Positions 1 to 9,111 of a DNA stretch of 64,000 nt are shown in pieces (within the stretch, counting starts at the first letter, position 1; each line of letters starts with the position of its first letter). Origin of the DNA: CAYTPI01 sp964439625 (lineage in GTDB: Bacteria > Chloroflexota > Anaerolineae > Aggregatilineales > UBA3940); the NCBI GenBank assembly GCA_964439625.1, contig CAYTPI010000019.1:8642-72641 (forward strand), read 5' to 3'. The translations under genes and the position numbers were made by a program. The notes under the pieces are model-generated. The model saw only the letters and a list, made by a program, of their open reading frames with translations, was not told the origin of the DNA and searched no databases.

Positions 1-489
1 GAGTGGGACCCAGATCATAAATTAGGGATGGACTTTGCCACCATGCATGGGCCAATTCCGCACAACGAACGTTTGATCAAAGCGGCCCCTAATTTGATCG
101 GGGCCATCATGAGCAAGGGTGACTTTGTCCGTTACAATTGGACAGTTGGCCCACGTTGGTGGTGCCGCAACCCAGAGCTGGAACCTGATGTAGCAGATTT
201 TATTGCGGAACTCGACGCTATCACAGACCTTGAGGCGCTGCTCGAAACGCTCTACTTCCGGACAGAGCGCCAAACCTTGCGTGCTTTTCCGCACCTGCAC
301 CGCTATCTGTTTACGATCCACACATACTTGCACCCACTCTCAACGGTTGTGACGACGACTGAACGGCGACAGGTTTTACTGCAAGCCCTGTTCGACATCA
401 TGCCGGACGAGTATGAAGACCGTCCGATGCTGCATAATCTACGAGACTTATTTGTGGCTGAACTCGGTGAACCAGAAAAGCAGCACTGA
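1..489 (+). CDS. Haem-dependent oxidative N-demethylase alpha-like protein (DUF3445 family), 5' end outside the window
   Basis: The reading frame is open from base 1, so the gene starts upstream of the window; the first ATG inside (base 28) is internal, because the residues before it (WDPDHKLG) fit the family. Characteristic stretches are the HGPIP segment, the VRYNW motif and the ERQTLRAFP...LFTIHTYLHPL block near the C terminus, which match the conserved core of DUF3445 proteins. The family founder is the alpha subunit of a haem-dependent oxidative N-demethylase; most relatives are uncharacterised. About 160 C-terminal residues are visible. No partner gene is visible. The family call is from recognised motifs; the substrate is unknown. 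Confidence 0.75.
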   Translation, partial: EWDPDHKLGMDFATMHGPIPHNERLIKAAPNLIGAIMSKGDFVRYNWTVGPRWWCRNPELEPDVADFIAELDAITDLEALLETLYFRTERQTLRAFPHLHRYLFTIHTYLHPLSTVVTTTERRQVLLQALFDIMPDEYEDRPMLHNLRDLFVAELGEPEKQH

Positions 490-588
490 AAACAACAGCG
501 CCCTACTTGAGCGGCGCAAGTCAGTACACCTTGCTGCATCTCGGCCTGAGGCTACTTCCAACAATATAGTCGAGGTCGGGTGAGGTGT

Positions 589-594
589 TATAAT
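589..594 (+). promoter_or_regulatory. -10 promoter element of icd
   Basis: A perfect TATAAT lies here, with no convincing -35 partner. It predicts transcription from about base 600. That leaves the upstream GTG at 597 without a ribosome binding site and supports the start at 639. Confidence 0.55.
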
Positions 595-638
595 CGGTGG
601 ACACACTTACCAACGACAACCACGTAAGGAATTTACCT

Positions 639-2090
639 GTGGCTAAAACACCGATTACAGTGGCATACGGTGACGGCATCGGGCCGGAGATTATGGAAGC
701 CTGCCTGTTGATGCTGAAAGAGGCGGGGGCAGAGATCGAAATTACGGAAGTGATGCTCGGTCAGAAAGCGTACCAATCAGGTATTCTGACGGGTATCAGC
801 GAAGAAGCGTGGGAGTCGATCCGGCATACCAATGTGCTCTACAAGGCCCCGCTGACCACGCCGCAGGGCGAAGGCTACAAGTCCGTCAATGTGACGCTGC
901 GTAAATCGCTGGGGCTGTATGCCAACATCCGTCCAGTCGTCACTTACACACCGTACATCCATTCATCCTTCGAGAACCTCAACATTGTGATCGTCCGCGA
1001 AAATGAGGAAGACCTTTACGGTGCTATTGAGCACCGTCAAACGGACGAGGTTTACCAGACGCTCAAGCTGATCACCCGACCGGGTACGGAAAAGATCGTG
1101 CGCTATGCCTTTGAGTATGCGCGTCGCTTCGGGCGGCAGAAGGTTACCTGTATGACGAAAGACAACATCATGAAGCTGACCGATGGCTTGTTCCATAAGG
1201 TGTTCAATGAGATTGCCTTAGAATACCCGGAGATCGAATCAGAGCATATGATCATCGATATTGGGTCGGCACGTTTGGCAGCCAGCCCAGCTATGTTTGA
1301 CGTAATTGTGACTCTCAACCTCTATGGTGACATTATCTCGGATATTGCCGCCCAGATTGCTGGCTCGGTAGGGTTGGCGGGCTCTGCCAACATCGGTGAT
1401 CAAACCGCAATGTTTGAAGCCGTACATGGCTCTGCACCTGACATCACGGGGAAGGGTTTAGCAAACCCCACTGGTTTGATGCACGCAGGTTCCTTCATGA
1501 TGCGCCATATTGGCCAGCCGGAGGTCTCCGTCCGTTTGCGCAACGCCTGGCGCGTTACGATTGAGGACGGCATTCACACGCCGGATATTTATCGGAAAGA
1601 AGTCAGCAAGAAGCTGGTCGGCACGCTGGACTTCGCCAAAGAGGTAATCAAGCGGTTAGGTAAAGAACCCAAAAACTTACCCGTGGCCCGCGTCCGTAGT
1701 GGTGTAAGCCCGCACATCGAGACCAAAGTGACGCACATCCCCGTGACCAACAAAGAGCTAATCGGCGTGGATGTCTTCCTCGATTGGAGTGAAGGTGGCC
1801 GCAACCCTAATGCTCTTGGCGAACAGTTAAGTAAGGCCAACGGCGATGGCCTCGACCTGATTATGATCACCAATCGGGGTCAAAAAGTTTGGCCCGCCGA
1901 TAACGTCCAGACGCTGCTGACCGATCACTGGCGCTGCCGCTTCCAAATGGCAGCCGGAGAAGCTACAGATCATGCTGCCTTGGTTGCCTTGCTCAAGCGC
2001 ATTACGGGGCTGGGGCTGGAGTTTATCAAGATTGAGAATCTCTACTCGTTTGATGGAGTGCGCGGCTTCTCATTGGGGCAGGGCCAGTAG
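639..2090 (+). CDS. icd: NADP-dependent isocitrate dehydrogenase, Thermus-type
   Basis: Oxidatively decarboxylates isocitrate to 2-oxoglutarate in the cytoplasmic TCA cycle. The N terminus has the GDGIGPEI nucleotide/substrate motif, then VTLRKSLGLYANIRP for substrate binding, VRENEEDLYGAIEH, and the metal-site NLYGDIISD. AVHGSAPDITGKG is the cofactor loop. The C-terminal ~140 residues (VGVDVF, ITNRGQKVWP, TDHWRCRF) form the extra domain typical of Thermus-like IDH of ~490 residues, which isopropylmalate dehydrogenases lack. I chose the GTG at 639 because AAGGA precedes it by 8 bases; the frame is open up to another GTG at 597, but a -10 box lies immediately in front of that one. Monocistronic in appearance; the downstream 164 bases contain only an imperfect hairpin near 2100-2130. 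Confidence 0.9.
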   Translation: MAKTPITVAYGDGIGPEIMEACLLMLKEAGAEIEITEVMLGQKAYQSGILTGISEEAWESIRHTNVLYKAPLTTPQGEGYKSVNVTLRKSLGLYANIRPVVTYTPYIHSSFENLNIVIVRENEEDLYGAIEHRQTDEVYQTLKLITRPGTEKIVRYAFEYARRFGRQKVTCMTKDNIMKLTDGLFHKVFNEIALEYPEIESEHMIIDIGSARLAASPAMFDVIVTLNLYGDIISDIAAQIAGSVGLAGSANIGDQTAMFEAVHGSAPDITGKGLANPTGLMHAGSFMMRHIGQPEVSVRLRNAWRVTIEDGIHTPDIYRKEVSKKLVGTLDFAKEVIKRLGKEPKNLPVARVRSGVSPHIETKVTHIPVTNKELIGVDVFLDWSEGGRNPNALGEQLSKANGDGLDLIMITNRGQKVWPADNVQTLLTDHWRCRFQMAAGEATDHAALVALLKRITGLGLEFIKIENLYSFDGVRGFSLGQGQ

Positions 2091-2254
2091 GGATTAGGAT
2101 GCTCAGCCATTAATGACTGGGCTAAATGTTGCTTTGGCTCAGTCTATCTGAATCCAAACGACCTTCATTCGCAGGTAAGCTGTCGAAAGTTTGTTAAACT
2201 CGCTGGAACGAATATCATAAGAGGCGGTAACAACGTATCGACAGGTAACGCTCT

Positions 2255-3604
2255 GTGAGAGCTTCAAAACAAATGGCCCCGATAATCCTTGCGCTTGTGG
2301 TGTTGGTCGGGTGCGGCGCTGCTGCTGCTCCGGAACCCGAAGCCGAGGCTACTGAACCAACTGAAGCAGCGCCAACCCTTCAAGTAGCAGAGAGTGAAAA
2401 TATTGAAGCGCAAGATGCTGCTGCCACTGCGGTTGAGGAAAATAGCGAAGATAATACCTTGGTTGTCTGGGTACCGGAAGTGATCAACCCTGGGGCGGAC
2501 ACGCCTGGAAGCGAAGCGCTGCTGACCATGCTGGCGCAGTTCGATGAGACCAACCCTGATATCGAGGTGATTGTTGAAGTCAAGCGCGTCAGTGGTGATG
2601 GTAGCATGCTGTCATACTTGCAATCGGCACCACCCGTAGCACCATCCGTCGTGCCTGATCTTGTCTTGCTGGATCGCAATGGCCTCGTCACGGCGCAAAC
2701 GAATGACCTGATCGTGCCCATTGAAGATTTGATCGACCCAGAAGTGACCACTCACCTCTACCCGATTGCGGTCGAAATGGGGACGGTCGATGGCACGGTG
2801 GCAGGTGTTAACTATTTACTGAATACCGATCATCTCATTTACCGGGCGACCTTCTTCCCCTCGCGCGTACCTAACACATATGATGCTGTCTTAGCTGGGC
2901 TGACGCCCTTTGCCTTTCCGGCTGGTCCCTTGAGTGACATCAACCGCACGACGCTGACGCAGTACCTGGCGGAGGGTGGACGCTTGGTTGATGAGAATGG
3001 GGAGCCGGTGCTCGATGCTGAGCCGCTCTCCGATGTACTCGCTTTTTATGCCGATGCCAAACGGCTCAATGTGATCGATACAAACTTGTTCCAAATTGCA
3101 GATGCGGCTCAAACGTTGCAATTATACCGCGACCGGCAGGTCAACATGGCGGAAGTCAGTGCGCGTGACTACCTGCTTATTCGCGAAACAATCCCCAACA
3201 CCCGACCAACCTGGACGCCAACCGCAACCGGTGACCCCACCGGGTTGCTAACTGGCTGGTCGTGGGCCGTCACCACGCGGGACTCGCTAAGGCAAGAACG
3301 AGCCATAACCTTCATCAACTTTGTGCTGAACCCGATTGTGCATGGCACCTATACGCTCAACGCCGGTTGGGTGCCCTCACAGACCACCGCGCTGGAGGTC
3401 TGGGGGAATGATGACCCCTATGTGGCATTCGCTGATGTGCTGCTGCAAAACGCGCTGATCCTACCTTCGCAGTCTGTCCGCAACACCCCCGGTGAGGCCA
3501 TGCAGCAGGCTGTTGAGGAAGTACTGCTGGATAACGCACGCCCCATTCAAGCGGCTAGCCAAGCAGCGAATGCAGTTAATTCAGTTGAGGGAGAAGTCCA
3601 ATAA
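2255..3604 (+). CDS. Extracellular solute-binding lipoprotein (sugar ABC transporter type)
   Basis: A periplasmic-side substrate-binding protein tethered by lipid. The N terminus has Arg/Lys followed by a hydrophobic stretch and a lipobox ending in LVGC at about residue 20, then a Glu/Ala/Pro/Thr-rich linker. The rest resembles family 1 extracellular solute-binding proteins: it has the FDETNPDIEVIVEVKR segment and a C-terminal TTRDSLRQERAITFINFVLNP segment like maltose-type binding proteins. The GTG start gives a proper basic signal sequence; the in-frame ATG at 2273 would remove the basic residues. No permease or ATPase gene is adjacent, so it may serve a distant transporter or act as a lone binding protein. 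A membrane glycosyltransferase follows 32 bases later in the same direction. The ligand is unknown. Confidence 0.75.
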   Translation: MRASKQMAPIILALVVLVGCGAAAAPEPEAEATEPTEAAPTLQVAESENIEAQDAAATAVEENSEDNTLVVWVPEVINPGADTPGSEALLTMLAQFDETNPDIEVIVEVKRVSGDGSMLSYLQSAPPVAPSVVPDLVLLDRNGLVTAQTNDLIVPIEDLIDPEVTTHLYPIAVEMGTVDGTVAGVNYLLNTDHLIYRATFFPSRVPNTYDAVLAGLTPFAFPAGPLSDINRTTLTQYLAEGGRLVDENGEPVLDAEPLSDVLAFYADAKRLNVIDTNLFQIADAAQTLQLYRDRQVNMAEVSARDYLLIRETIPNTRPTWTPTATGDPTGLLTGWSWAVTTRDSLRQERAITFINFVLNPIVHGTYTLNAGWVPSQTTALEVWGNDDPYVAFADVLLQNALILPSQSVRNTPGEAMQQAVEEVLLDNARPIQAASQAANAVNSVEGEVQ

Positions 3605-3636
3605 AAAAACAGCCCCAGTCTCATTCCGCAGATCGC

Positions 3637-5196
3637 GTGCTGTTCCCGCCTTACACGCTTTTGATTGGGTCTATTATTTTGATGGGGGCCTTTATTATTC
3701 GGCTAGTGAACAATATGGCTCTGCCTTTGTTCGTCGATGAGACCTACCATATTATTCGCGGGCAGTTATTTCTAGACGGCGTCTACTTTGCCGGAATCGA
3801 AAAAAATAAGTGGTTGTTCGGCCCCTTCATCGCGATTTTCAACCCAACTGGGCCAGAAGCCCCTTTCATCGGTCGCTACGTGAATATCTTGCTGGGCATA
3901 TTGACTTTAGCGCTGACCGTCAAGATTGGCGCTCGCCTTGCCGATTGGCGTACAGGTCTCTTGGCGGGTGCATTCTACATGGTTGTGCCGTTAGCGGCCT
4001 ACCATGAGCGAGAAGCCTTGGTTGACCCTCTAATGGGCGTTTTTGCGGCTGCAAGTGTCTGGGTAACGTTGTCCATGGTGCGTCGCCCCAACCTTCGCTT
4101 GGCTGTGTTACTAAGCATGACGTTAGCTCTAAGCCGTCTGACAAAAGCTTCGATGGTCGGGTTTTTCTTGCTGCCTTTCGCGGGGGTTGTGCTCTTTACG
4201 CTGCTTGACGATGCAGCAGTGACTTGGCGCAATGCAATTTCCATACTACGAACTCGCCTCAAGCAGCCGCTGCACCGCCAAAAGTTTATGCGGACACTTG
4301 CTTACACAGCCATCGGTGTGGCGCTTAGTTTGGTTATTGTCGGGGTGGCTTACCAAATCGCCGATCAGGTCGGGGGCCAAGTATCACGCAGTCGTTACTC
4401 ATTGGAGCTTAGGAATTTTGCCTTTCATCTTATTTGGGGGCGGGCCGCACCAGGGTACTTGACGAAAGAATTCGTTAAATTTGCACAAGTCCATCTCCTG
4501 TTTCTAACGCCCAGCGTACTCATCCTGATGGCAGCAGCCGTTCTTGCCAGCTTCACGCAGCAAGACCAACGCGTGATCGCTTTCTTGCTGATTCCCGCAG
4601 TCTTGTTTGCCTTCATCCCCGTTTTTGCGGAAAGACCTGTGGCAGATGGCTCTGAACTGCCAGCGCGATACTTCTACCAAGACGCGCCTTGGAGTGCTCT
4701 ACTTGCGGCACTTGGGGTCGCCCCGCTTGTCGGGTGGTTGAAGCGGCGCCTGCAATCTTCGGTCATCCATGAGGCCGTGCTTAACCGATGGATGATTGCG
4801 CTCAGTCTGCTGATCCCTTTTGCCTTTACAATGACGCTAATAGTCGCCCCCCGTCAATCTCCGCTTGTCTACCCAGCACAGGACATATGGCGTGGGTATT
4901 TGCATGAAGACATGATACATACGTTACAGGCTGCCCATGCCGCTGAGCCAGAGAAGCCAATGCAAATTTATGTGAATGGGCCTGAGCCATTATGGCTAGA
5001 AACGCACTTTGGCCCCCGTGTTGCCAACATTGAAACGGGCGTCAATCTTCAGGAACTATCAGGGGCGGCATTGGACAAATGGCTCGCTGATGATTACTTG
5101 CTTGTTCTCCTCCTGCATGAGGGATGCCCGAACTTCAACGAGGCCATCTCACCGGCGTATCGACAGTCGTTTTACTGTTTTGAGTTAGAAGCATAG
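3637..5196 (+). CDS. GT39/ArnT-like membrane glycosyltransferase (short form)
   Basis: Predicted GT-C enzyme transferring a sugar from a polyprenyl-phosphate donor on the outer face of the membrane. TM1 is followed by the acidic pair D34-E35 in the first external loop, the position of the catalytic Asp-Glu in ArnT/PMT enzymes. Next come EKNKW, FNPTGPE, RYVN and YHEREALVDPLM, then about ten further hydrophobic helices and a short external tail. The same signature occurs in five tandem paralogues at 25.4-36.9 kb; this one, like the 513-residue copy, lacks the C-terminal beta domain. The GTG start is the first possible start after an upstream in-frame stop and gives the N-terminal length seen in the paralogues. 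It sits 32 bases behind the lipoprotein gene, probably as an operon. Donor and acceptor are unknown. Confidence 0.8.
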   Translation: MLFPPYTLLIGSIILMGAFIIRLVNNMALPLFVDETYHIIRGQLFLDGVYFAGIEKNKWLFGPFIAIFNPTGPEAPFIGRYVNILLGILTLALTVKIGARLADWRTGLLAGAFYMVVPLAAYHEREALVDPLMGVFAAASVWVTLSMVRRPNLRLAVLLSMTLALSRLTKASMVGFFLLPFAGVVLFTLLDDAAVTWRNAISILRTRLKQPLHRQKFMRTLAYTAIGVALSLVIVGVAYQIADQVGGQVSRSRYSLELRNFAFHLIWGRAAPGYLTKEFVKFAQVHLLFLTPSVLILMAAAVLASFTQQDQRVIAFLLIPAVLFAFIPVFAERPVADGSELPARYFYQDAPWSALLAALGVAPLVGWLKRRLQSSVIHEAVLNRWMIALSLLIPFAFTMTLIVAPRQSPLVYPAQDIWRGYLHEDMIHTLQAAHAAEPEKPMQIYVNGPEPLWLETHFGPRVANIETGVNLQELSGAALDKWLADDYLLVLLLHEGCPNFNEAISPAYRQSFYCFELEA

Positions 5197-5255
5197 TACG
5201 CTTACGGCAGCATCACCACAGGGGAGGATATCGCGCTTCTGCGTGGAGTGAGGTC

Positions 5256-5286
5256 AAGGTCTGGAGAGTTCTCCCCAGACCTTTTT
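5256..5286 (+). terminator. Rho-independent terminator after the GT39-type gene
   Basis: A 9-bp perfect stem (AAGGTCTGG at 5256-5264 with CCAGACCTT at 5275-5283) is followed by further T residues. It sits 60 bases beyond the glycosyltransferase stop, and just before the end of the convergent baeRF gene. Confidence 0.85.
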
Positions 5287-5290
5287 GCAG

Positions 5291-6439
5291 CTAATAGCGC
5301 AAAATCGCAGCGATGGAGGTGTCGCTCGGCATTTGGGTTGGGGGTAGCACATGGACTTTGCCGCCTGTCTTTAAAGTGCGGACGGCAGCTATATCCAACA
5401 GGTCGTCATTGGCAATGTGCTGCTCACTGTCAAATGCGAATGTATCTTTATCAGCATCGTAGCGACCCCAACAGTGTGCCCCCATAGCAACCAGCAGTGT
5501 ATCGACGCGCCCATAATGCGCCGCACGGACAGCATCTTCGATGGCAGCCACTGACCGATTGCTATTGAGTAGGTTGTTATAGGCCTTGATGGCCTTATCT
5601 TGGGCCTCTTTGAAGATTGGTTCAACGATTGCCCATGCTTTAGCGTGCAATTCTTTATCATTGGACTTATCGGGGTTGCCGATAATGCCCTTATCAGCTA
5701 AGTTATCATAAGTATTGGCCTGCTGGTAGATCGGGTGCAGGTAGTCAACGGTTGCCAACAGCAGCGGCGGGGTTTGGTCGCCGAAGACGGCATGCAGACC
5801 TTTATCTAACTGGCGAAAATAGCGCAGAATGCGATCTTTATGCTCATCATCTGGGTCGTGCCCATGGAACAGCGCACCGCCGCCACCGGAACTACCCATT
5901 GATCTATACTGTAACTGCTTCTCTGTCTGTTCATGGAACAAGGCATCTGCGAGGCTGGTTGGGACATCATCAAGTGGGACTTCAGAGATGTTATCGCGTG
6001 AGCCTCGTAGCAGGCGCACTTGCTTCTGACTGACTGCCAGCACGTAAAACTGACCGTTGTTTACAACCAACGGCAGCAGTGGCTTGATGTGAAAGCGCTC
6101 ATTGACCATCACCATTTCCTCGAAGCTGGCGGGCAACCGATAGCTGTAGAGGTAGCTGTTAGTCAGGAAGAGCGCCAAGCCATCACTTTGCCTCTGCCAG
6201 AAGTCGTAATCGCTTAATAGGTCTTGAGCAGGTTTCAGCAGACCGTCGATGTCATCTGCTGTTAGAGAATCCATGTTGCTTAGGTGATTGCGCGCTTGCT
6301 TCAAGAGGTTCTTAAAGCGAATTTCATTCTGTTTGACCTCACTGCCTGCGCGGTAGGTCGGCATGTAAATACTGATGTGTGGACCGGGTTCGCGGTCTTC
6401 CATTAGTTCGGCGAGTGCCTGATTGTTCAGAATTGCCAT
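5291..6439 (-). CDS. baeRF-family protein (bacterial archaeo-eukaryotic release factor-like)
   Basis: A 382-residue protein resembling the baeRF families, bacterial relatives of the archaeo-eukaryotic peptide release factor/Pelota superfamily that are proposed to act at ribosomes. Supporting features are the N-terminal HISIYMPTYRAG segment (a strand-loop typical of baeRF family 3-like proteins), FYVLAVSQKQVRLLRG in the middle domain, a Gly-rich SSGGGGALFHGH insert, and a C-terminal segment ending in SDTSIAAILRY. No GGQ motif is visible. The ATG start lies immediately inside a divergent intergenic region shared with ltrA. Biochemical role unproven for this family. Confidence 0.75.
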   Translation of the reverse strand: MAILNNQALAELMEDREPGPHISIYMPTYRAGSEVKQNEIRFKNLLKQARNHLSNMDSLTADDIDGLLKPAQDLLSDYDFWQRQSDGLALFLTNSYLYSYRLPASFEEMVMVNERFHIKPLLPLVVNNGQFYVLAVSQKQVRLLRGSRDNISEVPLDDVPTSLADALFHEQTEKQLQYRSMGSSGGGGALFHGHDPDDEHKDRILRYFRQLDKGLHAVFGDQTPPLLLATVDYLHPIYQQANTYDNLADKGIIGNPDKSNDKELHAKAWAIVEPIFKEAQDKAIKAYNNLLNSNRSVAAIEDAVRAAHYGRVDTLLVAMGAHCWGRYDADKDTFAFDSEQHIANDDLLDIAAVRTLKTGGKVHVLPPTQMPSDTSIAAILRY

Positions 6440-6820
6440 TAGCGTTGGCGTCCTTTCAACTTGGTAACATACTGTGTATACGTGCGCCTGTCACTGGGGC
6501 AAAAGTATATGTACAGGCACATATCGACATGTCATATTATAAACATGTTAAGTTGAACCTATCGTATCATAATTTGAATAATCTTGGCGTCATGTCGGGT
6601 AAAAATCGGCTAAAAGTGTGATTATTGCGGGAGATATCTTTTTACTTGCTGAGCACAGCGTGTTTGGCGCAATATAAATACGAAGTGGCGTAGTATGCTA
6701 GTGTACAATGCTCTGAATTGTCATATGGTCTCATCGTGTTGTGACTTATAATTGCACAGAAGATACTCATCCTAAAACTAGAATCTTTTACAAAGGTCAA
6801 TCCACTGGAGTAATAAGCCA
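6440..6820. other. Divergent intergenic region between baeRF and ltrA
   Basis: This 381-base region holds promoters for both neighbours. On the minus strand a TATAAT is read at 6541-6536, flanked by two copies of ACATGT, and an ATATGT...ACATAT inverted repeat lies nearby (about 6507-6524). On the plus strand it holds the AraC-type promoter element described separately (6663-6710). No small gene is convincing here. Confidence 0.55.
6663..6710 (+). promoter_or_regulatory. AraC-type direct-repeat operator and promoter upstream of ltrA
   Basis: Two half-sites in direct orientation, TTTGGCGCAATA (6663-6674) and AGTGGCGTAGTA (6684-6695), start 21 bp apart, two helical turns. They are followed by GCTAGTGTACAATG, in which TACAAT (6704-6709) is a good -10. 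The first half-site is identical to one upstream of the SDR gene at 11.3 kb, with the same spacing, orientation and downstream sequence. Direct repeats of this spacing next to the -35 region are typical of activator sites for AraC-family proteins. The regulator encoded at 8047-9045 is the obvious candidate; binding is inferred. Confidence 0.7.
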
Positions 6821-8032
6821 ATGTCAGACTTGTTCACACGTCCAAGATATTTTCGTGATGTTGTTTTTCACCGTCATACAGATCGGGCCGTTGGTTGGCT
6901 GGAGCTGTTTTATGATCTGGTCTACGTCGCCACTTTGATTCAGATTGGTAACTTTCTAAGTGACAACTTGACTCTGCTCGGCTTTGGTCAGTTTTTGATC
7001 ATGATGTTTGTGGTTTGGTGGGCCTGGACGGGAGAGACGCTCTATCAGAATCGCTTTGTCGCGGATGATTTACTGCATCGCCTTTTCGTCTTCATCCAGA
7101 TAGCAGGTATTGCTACCATCGGGCTCAGCATCAGTGAGGCCTTTGGTGATCTCTACATACAGTTCACAATTGGCTATGTGATAGTCCGCTCTATGATGGT
7201 TGTGTTGTATATCCGAATCTACAAACTAGAATCGGAAAGTCGTTCGCAGTCGGCTAGTTTTATTATTGGCTTTAGCGGCGGTATTGCGATCTGGCTGGGG
7301 GCGATCTTTCTGCCAGCGGAATATCATTGGGTGGCTTGGCTTCTCGCCATTGTGTTTGAAATCAGCTTCTTTGCGCGTACATCAATGCTCTTAGATGCTA
7401 ACAGTTGGAGCATCGATAGCCATCATGCTGTAGAGCGGTTTGGCATTTTTACAATTATCGTCTTGGGTGAGGCTTTCGTCAAAGTAATGGATGACGCTCA
7501 AGGTACAGTGTTGGGGCTTGAGCAGATATTATTCGGAATCGTGGGATTGGTTACCCTTTACTGCCTCTGGTGGTTGTATTTCTCGGACATGGCTGGTGAT
7601 GTTTGGAACCAACTTACTCCGCTTAAAGCTATTTCTTGGGCATACGGACACCTGTTCTTGTCGGTTGGCTTGGTGGCATTTGGCGTTGCAACGAAAAAAC
7701 TATTCGCTGAGGCTGTCAAACACCCGACAGACCCTATCACAGATACATATCGCTTGCTCTTGACTGCTGCGATCACCTTTTTCCTGATCGCGTTAGCCTC
7801 AATCGATTACAGTGTGCAAGGTGCCACCACAGATAAAAACTCTGCTCTTAACGCACAAGTGCATTTTGTGAGTGCAATTGCCATCGTGATCGTTGGGTTT
7901 GTTATAACAGAGGTGACGGCGACGCAGTTTACAGCGATTGTTGCGGTTATTTTGCTGCTGCAAGTCGCGTTAAGTATCTATGAGGCTGCATCTGAACCTG
8001 AGCATCTGCCGCAGTCTGCTGAACATGGGTAA
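6821..8032 (+). CDS. LtrA-family membrane protein (low temperature requirement protein A)
   Basis: A 403-residue polytopic membrane protein of the LtrA family, first described from cold-sensitive Listeria mutants and of unknown biochemical function. The hallmark N-terminal sequence is present: FRDVVFHRHTDRAVGWLELFYDLVYV, with the conserved ELFxDL core. It is followed by WWAWTGETLYQNRF, a central HHAVERFGIFTIIVLGEAF motif, and about 11-12 hydrophobic segments to the C terminus. GGAG precedes the ATG by 10 bases. The promoter carries the same operator-like element as the SDR-P450-araC operon, and the gene converges on araC with a 14-base gap, so co-regulation is likely. Confidence 0.85.
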   Translation: MSDLFTRPRYFRDVVFHRHTDRAVGWLELFYDLVYVATLIQIGNFLSDNLTLLGFGQFLIMMFVVWWAWTGETLYQNRFVADDLLHRLFVFIQIAGIATIGLSISEAFGDLYIQFTIGYVIVRSMMVVLYIRIYKLESESRSQSASFIIGFSGGIAIWLGAIFLPAEYHWVAWLLAIVFEISFFARTSMLLDANSWSIDSHHAVERFGIFTIIVLGEAFVKVMDDAQGTVLGLEQILFGIVGLVTLYCLWWLYFSDMAGDVWNQLTPLKAISWAYGHLFLSVGLVAFGVATKKLFAEAVKHPTDPITDTYRLLLTAAITFFLIALASIDYSVQGATTDKNSALNAQVHFVSAIAIVIVGFVITEVTATQFTAIVAVILLLQVALSIYEAASEPEHLPQSAEHG

Positions 8033-8046
8033 GCCTGCTTAGGCTG

Positions 8047-9045
8047 TTACTGAAAGCGCATTCGGGCGATTTCAGGTGTTTGCCCCGTCCAAGAGCGGAA
8101 GGCTCGGAAGAACGAGTTCGGGTCTTTGTAGCCCAATAGGAAGGCAATCTGCCCATTGGTGTACTTGGAGCTTGCTAAATAATGATGTGCGAGTTCTTTG
8201 CGCAACCCGTCTAGTACTTCTTGAAAGTTTGTCCCCTCATTTCTCAGATACCGTTGGAGCGTCCGCGGACTGATGGCTAAGCGTGAGGCGACATCGCCAA
8301 CTTTGTACTGCCCACTGGCGAGAATTTCCATGAGGCAGGCGCGTACTTTTTCCGTGTAGGACGCCCTTTGGTCTAGATCCTTCATTCGTTTATTAAGTTC
8401 CGGCTCAAAGATTGCCCACATTGCATCGTTTGCAGTAAGGAAAGGGCGCTCTGCATCTGCCGCTGCAAACCTCACCCCGTCGAAATCAGAGATGGTCATC
8501 TCAACACCAAAGAAATCTTCATAGACCTGTTTTTCTGGGAACGTTCTCTTTGTATAAACATTTAGTGGTATCAAGTGTTCGCGGGTTGCCATCCGAGGCA
8601 TGTGCACCCACCAGCTCAATTCTGCCGCAATGAAGCTTGCCGGTAAACAACTTTGATCGTGCAGGATTGTGTTAATGGTGATGGTCGTATGTTCGCTTGT
8701 GATGTCAGTGTGGAGGCGAATGGGGCCGACGATTGGCTTATAATAACCAATGCGCTTGGCGGCCACATTCAGATTGGCGCTGCAAAAAGAGGCGAATATT
8801 GGTGGGCTGAATGTCTCTGGTCTCGCACTGAGCGCAAAGTCTAAGGGAAACGTGAGGTTATCTTGCTGAACAACCTCCAGCGCGCGCCACAGTCTTGACA
8901 TTTCAGTGGCTGTTACCATCGGTGACTTGCGTGAAAAGAGATCAAGCGGCAGGCTCGCAGCGCGCAGAATATCTTGCGGTGCAATGTCCAAGTCTTTCAA
9001 CATGACCAGCCAACCATTATCCAGCCTATATTTGTGATTATCCAT
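8047..9045 (-). CDS. AraC-family transcriptional regulator with arabinose-binding-like sensor domain
   Basis: A 332-residue DNA-binding regulator. Residues ~20-205 match the N-terminal domain found in the OruR/VirS-type branch of AraC proteins (LPLDLFSR, MVTATEMSRLWRALE), which generally senses a small hydrophobic or amino-acid-like effector. Residues ~230-330 hold two helix-turn-helix units: VGDVASRLAISPRTLQRYLR, then IAFLLGYKDPNSFFRAFRSWTGQTP. It is the last gene of an SDR-P450-araC series, 66 bases after the P450 stop. The promoter of the first gene, and that of ltrA, hold direct repeats suitable for this protein, so positive autoregulation is the simplest model. The effector cannot be read from the sequence. 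Confidence 0.85.
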   Translation of the reverse strand: MDNHKYRLDNGWLVMLKDLDIAPQDILRAASLPLDLFSRKSPMVTATEMSRLWRALEVVQQDNLTFPLDFALSARPETFSPPIFASFCSANLNVAAKRIGYYKPIVGPIRLHTDITSEHTTITINTILHDQSCLPASFIAAELSWWVHMPRMATREHLIPLNVYTKRTFPEKQVYEDFFGVEMTISDFDGVRFAAADAERPFLTANDAMWAIFEPELNKRMKDLDQRASYTEKVRACLMEILASGQYKVGDVASRLAISPRTLQRYLRNEGTNFQEVLDGLRKELAHHYLASSKYTNGQIAFLLGYKDPNSFFRAFRSWTGQTPEIARMRFQ

Positions 9046-9111
9046 AGTATTCCGTTCTTTCTTTACGTCGCACCTGCCCGCAAACCAACTGGTTCATCCG
9101 GACTTATGAAC

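Noticed and set aside
597..638. GTG at 597 as the icd start
   Set aside because: It lies 2 bases after a TATAAT and has no Shine-Dalgarno; the GTG at 639 has AAGGA at good spacing and starts the conserved part.
4224..4233. TTGGCGCAAT resembling the AraC-type half-site
   Set aside because: It lies inside the glycosyltransferase coding sequence and has no second half-site 21 bp away.
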